Below, piece after piece: positions 56,085-64,000 of a DNA stretch of 64,000 bases (the stretch's first letter is position 1; the number at the start of each line of letters is the position of its first letter). The translations under genes were made by a program, and so were the position numbers. A model generated the notes under the pieces. The model was not told the origin of the DNA and did not search any database. It worked only from the letters and a program-made list of their open reading frames with translations. This DNA is from Branchiostoma floridae (taxonomy: Eukaryota > Chordata > Leptocardii > Amphioxiformes > Branchiostomatidae): assembly GCF_000003815.2 (NCBI RefSeq), contig NC_049986.1, positions 19,299,006-19,363,005 of the forward strand. The letters run 5' to 3'.

Positions 56085-56486
56085 TGCTTTAGAATAGATA
56101 AAGCAGCTTTGCCAAATAGCAATCACACTAACGACTGGATGTGATTTTGGAATTGGTCAGACGTTCCAGATAACATCCGTTATCTGTCGTCAGTGACACT
56201 GAGTAGATCTTGTTGAAGTGCAGGTTCTTATATTTAACTATATATTGATATGTAGACTTGAAGACTCATAAGGACTTTAAACAATGTGAATTGTATTTCT
56301 GTTATATACAAAGATATGAAATCTGCCCTCCAACAAGATCTCTTTAGTGTCACAGACGAAAGATAACGGCATGTAAGATAATGTTATCTGAAACATCTGA
56401 CCGTTTCCAAAACCATATCAAGTTGCTTGTGAGTACCTGCTAGCTGGCGTATCTTATATCCTGGATGTCTAACCTTTATCGACGTA
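56085..56486. mobile_element. Foldback family F, long copy with extended right arm
   Basis: Left arm has GGATGTGATTTTGGAATTGG, GTCAGACGTTCCAGATAACA, CGTCAGTGACACTG. Right arm has GATAATGTTATCTGAAACAT, CTGACCGTTTCCAAAACCAT, GGCGTATCTTATATCCTGG and ATGTCTAACCTTTATCGACG. This copy keeps the outermost right end that is missing at 5802-6058. Confidence 0.75.
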
Positions 56487-56774
56487 AAACTATAAGGCAG
56501 CTTTCCTTCCGACTGTGAAGAGGTGATGTAAGGTCAAGGTTTCACACTTCCACACGACGCCTGAACCAGAACGATCCCTTTAATACATAGTGGTGCCCTT
56601 TTGGAGGACCTGTTATTGTAGAGGTATTTAGAAAATGAAAGCGAAACGTAAAAGACACGAACAAAATACAAATCATTTGTAAGTCAAAAACGTGATCGAA
56701 TGCCTGGTGTAAAATGGTGTAAATTACGACCAGATGATCAGCTAAGGAAATTTAAATAGTATAGTGTCATCAAT

Positions 56775-57150
56775 CCGTTCGTTCGTTTGTATTGTACCTG
56801 GTAAGCTGGCTGATGGGCGTAACATACTGGGTTTGTACTGAACAGTAGAAGCTGCGCGTCCGGACGGATTTATTCGATCTACTCAGATCAAACTGCCATG
56901 AGCCCCTGATTCTTTCGATAAGTATGGTGGGTTCTTTACCGTGGTAGGTTGAAGGATCTTCTCAAACACGTGGCATCCTATCTGGAAACGTCCCAAACCG
57001 AAGATGTGTAATCATTTTTGGCTGATTGAAACGAGGACATTGGTGTCAACTGTCATTTCCAATTAGACCACACTATAGCATGCCAGGGGATTCGTACCCA
57101 GGACCTCTACATTCTGGGCCAAACACACTGCCATTACGCTATAGCTACCG
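56775..57150 (-). mobile_element. tRNA-derived SINE, minus strand, full length
   Basis: Minus-strand head: A-box-like TAGCGTAATGG (57131-57141) and B box GGTACGAATCC (57088-57098), spaced as in a tRNA. The body includes AAAGAACCCACCATACTTAT and TCGAAAGAATCAGGGG and ends in a GAAC simple repeat (ACAAACGAACGAACG). A headless relative lies at 12100-12290. Just right of it (57150-57365) a block of CCGACGTCAGCAGTATCCTC type is duplicated with a period of about 170 bp. Confidence 0.8.
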
Positions 57151-57674
57151 AAGCCGCCGACGTCAGCAGTATCCTCTCTAATATTACTTATTATACACTT
57201 AGATAATAATGCCTTGTTTATTGTAAACTACAGTGCAATTCAAGTAGCATCGGCTACTACTTGCAAGATTGTTGTTTTTCATTTCAGTTTATTAAAATAG
57301 AAGTGAACTGATTACGTCACCAAAGCCACCGACTTCATAAGCACCCTCTCTAACATTACTTACAGTTGTACCGCCTGTAGGCTTGCTGAGGGGGTAATCC
57401 GTTAACATCTTATGGTGCATTACTCTAGACATAAGAACGCCCATTACTACATGACTGATAATCCTTATTACGCATAAGTCAGACTAGAGTGGGTCAATGG
57501 AATTTTCTGGTGTAACATGGTAAAGATAAATGTAACATATAATACATATCAGTCCCTAATGATTTAAATTTCTATTCCATAGGTGTGTTATTCTATAGTA
57601 AGGAAAACGATGTTTAGAATTTCTGAGATTGTTGGGTATCAACGGTGTCCTTATGATTCGAGCGGCAAGGCGGC

Positions 57675-57900
57675 CAACTCATTTGCATCAGCTTCACCTT
57701 AACTTGTCTTACCTTTGTTTCCTATTGAGCTACTTAAAATTGGCTTCATCTCCTTTGCATATCAATTCATAGTTAGGACATAAAACCTCTACAACAAGAT
57801 CTCTTCAGTGTCAATGACAAAAGATAACGGATGATATCTGAAACGTCTGGTCGTTTACAACATCACAGTCAGTTGCCTGAGTAATTCCTGTTTGGCATAA
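57675..57900. repeat. Foldback family F, partial copy with shared upstream body
   Basis: CTCATTTGCATCAGC, ATCAATTCATAGTTAG, AAGATCTCTTCAGTGTCAAT, GATATCTGAAACGTCTGG and AGTCAGTTGCCTGAGTAA align in order with 470-736. Confidence 0.65.
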
Positions 57901-59379
57901 GCTACAGAGTTTGAAAATGGTTGTTTATATTCTGTTGGTGAGTTCCAATAATATCCATAAAGGTTTATGGTAATAACAGAGATTGTATATTCCAGCTAAT
58001 CATTCACTTTGAATCACAGCTTATGGATGTGTCCTCTAGTCATCGGTTTGACATTTTTAGGTCAGAAGCTTTTAGAGTACTTTAGGCCTGGAATGGATTA
58101 CTGCGAGATACAGCGCAAGGTCGTTTGATTCACGAAGGTTGACGATGAAGAAAACTAATCTATCTAGGTGCCTCGAATCTTCTTCGTAAACAGGCATCGA
58201 CGCTTTGGAGGTGCCTGCGCTTTCACAGCCCCAGGTGTGTATTGAATTGTGTGCCCTCTGAAGACGTTTCGCTTTAAAACGCATTTAATGAATGGCACGC
58301 AATACATCAATATCTTGTTTGAAACGTCTGTTGAAATGTGCTATATGATACATAAGCGAAGAAAAATGATTGAGAATTAATCAAAAGAGTACGCTATCAG
58401 AGAAGCTCTGATATGAGTCTGAGCTAGACGCCGTAATGTAGGTAATGTAGAGGTAATAAAACTAACGATTGTGAAATTGACAAAGGACTGCGTTGCCTAC
58501 CCGTGCCGTAGCGACGTCGAGACTGTTATGGAACAACAGCGGTATCAGCTCATTAATCCGTTATTCAATTTTCCGCTTGATATTCCCCTGGGGCTGTTAT
58601 AGCACAACAGAACGCACAAGTCTGGGCCGGTCTTGATTAGAGTAGAGAAAGAATGGCGCCAGCATAATGGGAACCAAAAACGTTAAGGTTTTCTGCTATA
58701 TATACAGCTCGGGGAGTAGACATAGGGTGGCAAATTTACCTGTTTGTGCCACTTTGTTGCGCCAATTAAGCTAACAATCATTCCAACCATTCCTAACTTA
58801 GTAGCAGCTCAACGCCCTCCAGTATCCTTCAGAACCACCGACAAACTTTGGAACAGACTGATACTGATTTTCGTTTTTTTTTTTTCTATTGACTACCAAT
58901 TTTTTTCTGTCCGTAGAGCTGAGAATGTGGTTCTGTCGGTGTCTCGATTAGTTTGGGAGTTGAGGCTTTTTTCGACTGAGGATGACAACGCTTTAGATCA
59001 CAGATTATTGATTCAGTAAACATTGGAAGACCCAGAGAACCATTGAAAAACATTAAGACCAATCATTTACCTTGTATGTGTGTCGTTGGCACCATTGCAA
59101 ACTCAAGTACATGTTAGACACCAATGATGAGCATCGCGAAAAGGCTGTATCCTAACAATTGTGTTCTGCTTCGCAAAAAACAATTCTCGGTATCTACAGA
59201 ATACTGCTTCCTTAACAAATCATGTAAATCGTCTTTCAAACCTAAAAAATGTGTTCCAAAGAGGATTTACTGACTGGCAAAACTGTAAGGACAATCTTAA
59301 GACAATCTTAAGAACGATTATTGTAACGAATCCGCAATTCAGCAACAGACTGTACGTGAGAGATTTTTAACCTAATAAA
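57901..59379. other. No gene supported
   Basis: 58905-58920 is a good-looking acceptor (TTTTTTTCTGTCCGTAG) followed by about 35 open codons to a TAA, but there is no donor or partner exon. A 70-residue minus-strand ORF at 58072-58284 has no motif. The right part (59160-59379) may be the body of the retroelement whose tail follows. Confidence 0.3.
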
Positions 59380-59402
59380 GCATCCATCATCATCATCATT
59401 AA
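59380..59402 (+). mobile_element. Possible non-LTR 3' end with ATC tail
   Basis: AATAAAGCATCCATCATCAT followed by CATCATT: polyadenylation-like signal plus ATC repeat, a typical 3' terminus of CR1/L2-like elements. No coding domain found upstream. Confidence 0.4.
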
Positions 59403-59468
59403 AGACGTGTAGGTCCAATCACCATATTCTTGAATATGAATAGCTAAAAGATCAGTCTCTTCGGCGCT

Positions 59469-59747
59469 ATGCCTTGGTTGGTATCCACTACATTGGCTAC
59501 GTTGTGTCGTGCTACCTCATCTATGTTTAGCTATCAGCGGGTAATGAGCCCGAAGCACTTCCGCAATTTGTACAATGAGTCGATGATGTTTCTGCGTTGC
59601 CTTGGCTACCGTCCTGTCGCCAACGGTAATAATACCGGTAATAATAACGATGATTCCCGTTATCATAGTTATCGGTTATTAGACCGGAAAGAATTGATGT
59701 CGAAAGACGCCAGAGCCGTATTTTATCATGCCCTTAGGTTAAGATAA
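59469..59747 (+). CDS. 92-codon ORF, weak candidate, unknown function
   Basis: ATG at 59469 opens a frame to TAA at 59745-59747. The peptide begins MPWLVSTTLATLCRATSS, has SPKHFRNLYNESMMFLRCLG, an Asn-rich middle coded by AATAATACC-like repeats, and ends KDARAVFYHALRLR. The frame passes through a simple repeat without a stop and the ends look protein-like, but there is no leader, splice site or family to support it, and a SINE starts 20 bp after its stop. It may be a terminal exon, retroelement debris or chance. Confidence 0.18.
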   Translation: MPWLVSTTLATLCRATSSMFSYQRVMSPKHFRNLYNESMMFLRCLGYRPVANGNNTGNNNDDSRYHSYRLLDRKELMSKDARAVFYHALRLR

Positions 59748-59764
59748 GGGGAAGGTTGTCTCAT

Positions 59765-60018
59765 GACCTTTTTAATGCTGTAGGGGCAGCGGGTTATCCA
59801 CTGTGGATAGGATACGGCAATAGGAGGCGTAGCCTCATACTTTCCTTCCCCTGTATTTTCCCTCCTCAACCGAAGTCAGGTACATGGATGGAGTGAGAAA
59901 AGTCTTTTACAGTTAAATGCCTTCCCCAATGTCTAGCAGGATGATAACAGGAGTAGGAGTCCAACCATTGACCCCTCTACCCCTGGCTTGTCAGGCCAAC
60001 CACTCGACCATCTGACGC
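59765..60018 (-). mobile_element. tRNA-derived SINE, minus strand, Leu/Ser-like head
   Basis: Minus-strand head GTCAGATGGTCGAGTGGTTG with A box TGGTCGAGTGG (60000-60010) and B-box-like GGTTGGACTCC (59956-59966); the longer A-B distance suits a tRNA with a long variable arm. The body has GGGGAAGGCATTTAACTG, TCTCACTCCATCCATGTACC and TGACTTCGGTTGAGGAGGG, related to the body of the SINE at 30640-30880 although the heads differ. Confidence 0.8.
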
Positions 60019-60716
60019 CAAAAAATATGACATTGTCCTTGCTATATGTTTTTGTATCGCGATTGATGAGGGCAGCAAAGTAGAAACATTTTCTGCAGCC
60101 AGACAACATGTTAACCTTACTCGATACCTTACACGCCCTCGTGCGTAGAACCGAAAACACATTTCAACAAGCTTTTTCAATGTTTGCAAACCGACATAAC
60201 CATTACTTTGCTGTTTTTGTATCTGTTTTTGAATGATATTAAACTTTCCTGTCGGAAATGTTTTAGGCTAGCAGACGTAATGTTTGGACGTTTACATTAG
60301 CATTAAAACAATAATCACTTTATCCTTTTTTCGCTTTAAAGAGGTATGCAAGGTTCCTGACGAAAATATTTCTTGACAGGGGACGCCAGATTCGTGTTTG
60401 CACTATAGTTACCGTCGCTATAATGGGTTATGTTATAAGAGTAATGAGAGGGGCAAACAGGAAACGTTTCATGTTGCCAGACACCAACATGTTTTTCAAA
60501 GCTGTACAAACATGGGAATAACATTGTATAACAGAAACGGCACTCAAGGGCAATATGCCAGCATGAAAACTGATATTGTACTGCCGCACTGTTTGCCTTT
60601 GAGTACTGATGAAGGTTGGTGAATCCATTGAAGAAAACTATAAACGGAAAGTTCACTCGCCACTTCGCTTTGAGCCGCTCTTCCTGTGTTGTGGTACCAC
60701 CTGGTGCGGAAGTCAT
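60019..60716. other. No gene seen
   Basis: A 138-residue minus-strand ORF (60336-60752) reaches into the following array; two ORFs overlap it on the other strand. No domain recognised. Confidence 0.3.
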
Positions 60717-61345
60717 CTTCTCACATGTTTGTAAATCAATGAGGGACACCAATAGCTATCATCATGTTTCATTTCTGCGGTTCTTTGTCTTCCGTTGCTC
60801 CGCCACGGTTTGAAGGTTGTGATTTCCTCATCCGAAAAATTAGAACGTCATCCTGGTGTGATTTATCGGATGCTGTGAAGACAATTGGGGTTGGGCAAGG
60901 TTTGGGGAAGTTATGTTGCAGGCAATCAGGGCACTTGTCATGTGTTTGTGAATCAATGAAGAACACCTTTTTATAATCATGTTTCCATCCTGTGGTTATC
61001 CGTGTCTTCTATTGCTGTGCCAAGGTTTGAAGGTTTGGTTTCCACATCCGGAATGTTAGAACGACATCCTGGATATATCGGATGCTGTGAAGACAATGGG
61101 GGTTGGGCAAGGCTTTGAGAAGTTATGTTGCAGCTAGTAATCAGGGTAATTCAAACATGTTTATGAAGGACACCTATCATCATGTTTGCTTCTTATAGTT
61201 CTTTGTCTTCTATTGCTCCGCCACGGTTTGATGTTGGCGATTGCCACATCCGGGATATTGGAAGGAAATCCTGGTGTGCTTTATAGTATGTTGGGCAATA
61301 GGGGTGGCAAAGTTTTGGGAAGTTTTGTGCTGCAATATCGATATG
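60717..61345 (+). repeat. Tandem array, three units of about 215 bp
   Basis: CATGTTTGTAAATCAATGAG with GGACACC, and variants, start units at 60717, 60934 and about 61149. Each continues with ATCATGTTT, TCTTTGTCTTC, CGCCACGGTTTGA, CACATCCGG, ATCCTGGTGTG and GGGTTGGGCAAGG. The units differ by small indels, so no frame is kept. Confidence 0.85.
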
Positions 61346-61519
61346 TCAGGCTACTTCTTTAAACGCTGACGACCAATGGCCAATCGTGAGCCATCTACGT
61401 TGGAATCTTGTATGTGCGTTTTAGATTCTTAAAATTGTAAATGATTAGTATCTATAGTGTTAATCTGAATTCATTGTATTCTATGCCGGCGTACGGACAA
61501 CATGAATCTAAGCTTGAAC
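61346..61519. other. No gene seen
   Basis: Short unique stretch between two repeats. Confidence 0.3.
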
Positions 61520-61610
61520 TGACTTCCCTGGCCAATTTGCCGATTTTTCTGGCGAATTCTACGATCTCCGCACCCCCGTAAGAAGCCTGTTGGAGGCTAC
61601 GGAAATGGCA
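61520..61610 (-). repeat. Dispersed repeat fragment, second copy
   Basis: Minus-strand match to 22610-22690. The frame here gives SLQQASYGGAEIVEFARKIG, against a related but more worn peptide in the first copy. It lies inside an 84-codon minus-strand ORF (61452-61706) whose upstream part has a hydrophobic run (VLVNSVYFICPLMLL). Confidence 0.45.
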
Positions 61611-61706
61611 AAGTAGCATAAGAGGACAAATAAAATAAACAGAATTCACAAGGACCATGCTCTTCACCCAGGCAGAGTGAGTGCTATGTGTGCCAGAAAA
61701 TGGCAT

Positions 61707-63069
61707 AGACTCTTACAACCTTCCCAAGGCCACCCGGTATTGGGATAATGCCGGAAGAAATCGAAGCCCTTTGTAAAGTTTACGTCCGGATGTCATGATG
61801 GATAAAAGCAAAAATAACGTGTTTTTTTTCTCAAATCTATTTCCTGAAAATGTTTGCGGCTATTCACCGTTAACCATCAGGTTTTTACCTTAAAAAGCGA
61901 AATGTCTGAAATAGTTGTACTTAATCACCTGTGAGTGGTCGGCGGCTATTTCTGGGTTGTTGTTTGTGCTAGAAGCTGCTTTTAAGGTGTTACGTACTTC
62001 AAAGAAGCACATAATCACGACTGAGTGGGGTCAGTGACATTTCCTCCGTATTAGTTTGCACAACGAAGCTTCTTCATAAATGTATCTTTAAGTCAAAGGA
62101 TTGCATGCTTTATTATATAAAATAAGTTGTAAATAGAATTTATATATAACGTATGTGGAACTAAAGTAAAATCACTGTGCTTTATTTTAGCTTGCCATTG
62201 ATTACATAGATTGTAGTGCAACTCATGTTGATCTATATTTATTGTGCTTTTTCTCTGTTGACGGGAAGGCTTTGACATAATTAGTTTCCATAGGGGCTTT
62301 CAACAAATATATTCAAGTCTACTTTGGGTACTGTTTTTAAATGTAACGTTACAGTAATGCTTTTGAATGATGTGTCTTATGTAGCTTTATGATAAGCAAG
62401 TGACGTGTACAATAAAATATAAGGCTTCATTCTATCTAAATTATTTCTACGCTGTCTGTCAACAATGATATCAACGGACAAATTGGCGCCAGACCATCTC
62501 CCGTTCTGATCAAGTCAAATTAATTTCCTATTTCTTTATCAACTGATCAGATTGAATCAGCTAATGTTTTCATCTCATTGGGATGGCCCGAAGCATCAAG
62601 TCATAATGGGGTACAAGTCCTGTCGTTCATATCAATTAGTACCCAAATATTATGCCTTTCATGCCTTTCATGGCTTTCTATTATTCAACTAAAATGCTAT
62701 GCGTTTAAGCTCATTTTTCTACTCTACGTAGGCAGAGCTGAACCATAATTTCCGACCCTAGACACACTACCATATCTTTCGACTTCTCTTCCAGAGTTTT
62801 TCGCATTCAGCTTTCATGTGCAAGTCGTTTCTCCCGTTGTTTGCCACAAGCGACCATCAAACCAAAGGGTTGAAGACGTTCTCTCTCTGGGGCTCGCTTT
62901 CTGCCTGATTGAATCGCGAATGATCGCATTACCTGCCCCATTTATCCGCGATCCCTTCCCGCTCGAGATTGGAGGAGACGCTAATCAAGTTACTTGGCCT
63001 CTTCATCTACTTCCGCAGGCGACGGTAGCGTCTTGAGACACATCAGGGGAAACAGGACTCGAAATGCTT
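61707..63069. other. No gene seen
   Basis: 62820-63035 is somewhat GC-richer and unique, and may hold conserved non-coding or exon sequence, but no splice-bounded frame could be defended. Confidence 0.3.
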
Positions 63070-63400
63070 TTTCTGCATACCTGAAAATTGAAAATTACCT
63101 GCACCAGACAACTTTTACCTGCACCACTCTGAAATTAGGAAGCATGGACCGTACTAAAATTTTTCGGGAACCATTGATATTTTTTCTTTGATACTTTATA
63201 GGTGGTAACAGCCAATGCAGCTAATAGCAGTCCATAAGCTAATTCTAATAGGACATTTATGTGTAATTCCATCCAGTAGATGGACCAGTGCAGTTTAGGT
63301 ACAGGTAGACACCAAAAATACCTGCACAGCTCCAATTTTACCTGCACTAACCTGCATATGCAGGTGGTATTTTGAGCCCTTGATATACAAGGTTTAGATG
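63070..63400 (-). mobile_element. Dispersed element family G, copy 2
   Basis: Minus-strand AGAGTGGTGCAGGTAAAAGT, TGTCTGGTGCAGGTAATTTT and GGTTCCCGAAAAATTTTAGT match 25890-26040. This copy extends further and ends with more TGCAGGTA-type motifs (CCTGCACTAACCTGCATATG). Confidence 0.7.
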
Positions 63401-64000
63401 AGGACCTCTCGGCCCCAATCGTCTGGTGAGCGCTGATAAGGAACGCCGACCGAATTTTTGTCATATAAAGTTGAAGCGAACACAGCCCAGACAGGTACGA
63501 TTCGATTACAGGTCCTCTGAGGCATCGGCAATCCTACATCCCTATACAACCGTTGTTCCTGATAAATTGAATGTCATTTAGTGCGATGGTTATCCAAATC
63601 ACTCAGACTTTTCTTCTCGAGTTAGCTCTATCCCCAGAATAATGATTTTGGCAGATCTTCTATATTCAAGGCCATGGCCACGTGTCATCTGTATTCTGCT
63701 AGTCGATGTTCAATGAATAAGCTTGCTAAAGATATTGGAGTATTTGAATGTGCTGTACAACCAGTAATGTTTCTCATCACCTGCTTTGGTTACGATTTCT
63801 ACCATATAACAGACTATTAAGATCTCCCTCAGAACTTTATGGAAACCTACGAAAATGAGAAACTACTAGGAAAACTCTAATATCATATGTTCTACCAACC
63901 TGATGATGATATCAGCTTACAGTTAACGTTAAACTGAACGCGTTAAATATGCTTTTAGTTTACGTTGTGTTTCCATAAATATTCGCCTTCTTGTGACATA
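63401..64000. other. No gene seen
   Basis: AT-rich to the window end; nothing named. Confidence 0.35.

Noticed and set aside
58905-59019. Acceptor followed by about 35 open codons
   Set aside because: Good acceptor but no partner exon and no recognisable peptide.

Overview
The window reads as animal nuclear DNA, most likely from a lancelet (Branchiostoma) or a close invertebrate-deuterostome relative. The reasons are: sparse, short, intron-split coding sequence; GT-AG splice signals; tRNA-derived SINEs; many different small inverted-repeat elements; abundant young tandem duplications; and repeat sequences that I recognise by recall as lancelet-like. The species call is by memory of repeat style, not by a search. 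I see no bacterial operons, tRNA or rRNA genes, CRISPR arrays or plasmid features.

Coding content is small. On the + strand there is a linked pair of internal exons of one unidentified lysine-rich protein (23581-23621 and 24435-24533). There are also two candidate first coding exons, each with a CpG-rich upstream region, an ATG with a purine at -3, and a GT splice donor (34374-34537 and 53451-53569). Both first exons end in phase 2, so they could be alternative promoters of one gene whose shared exons lie to the right of the window; that is inference. On the - strand, 26274-26684 is a decayed copy of a protein resembling the zinc-binding cytoplasmic domain of P2X7-type receptors. Two short ORFs (41602-41754 and 59469-59747) are weak candidates only.

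The most unusual locus is 32337-35830. A 430-bp tandem array stops just before a CpG-rich promoter-like block. A leader of about 600 nt that contains no ATG at all carries four degenerate units of about 130 bp. The first coding exon follows. Its own splice donor has then been amplified into a minisatellite of 21 regular 45-bp copies plus about 8 decayed ones, nearly every copy repeating the donor CAG|GTAA.

The rest is repeat-rich intergenic or intronic DNA. Left part (1-22 kb): inverted-repeat elements at 1135, 1368, 3435, 5802, 6591, 10203, 10463 and 18165, tandem arrays at 4142-5665, 8693, 15733 and 19381, and a perfect hairpin near 13.0 kb. Middle (22-36 kb): a 204-214-bp array, the exon pair, the P2X7-like pseudogene, nested elements at 27.6-28.1 kb, a SINE at 30.6 kb, and the first-exon locus. 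Right part (36-64 kb): further copies of the same families, long GT, CT/AT and GA microsatellites, a G-rich quadruplex candidate, the second first-exon locus with a 434-bp hAT-type element with exact 8-bp target duplications sitting 24 bp inside its intron, three minus-strand SINEs, and a 215-bp array at 60.7-61.3 kb. The transposable elements are non-autonomous: no intact transposase or reverse transcriptase is visible.
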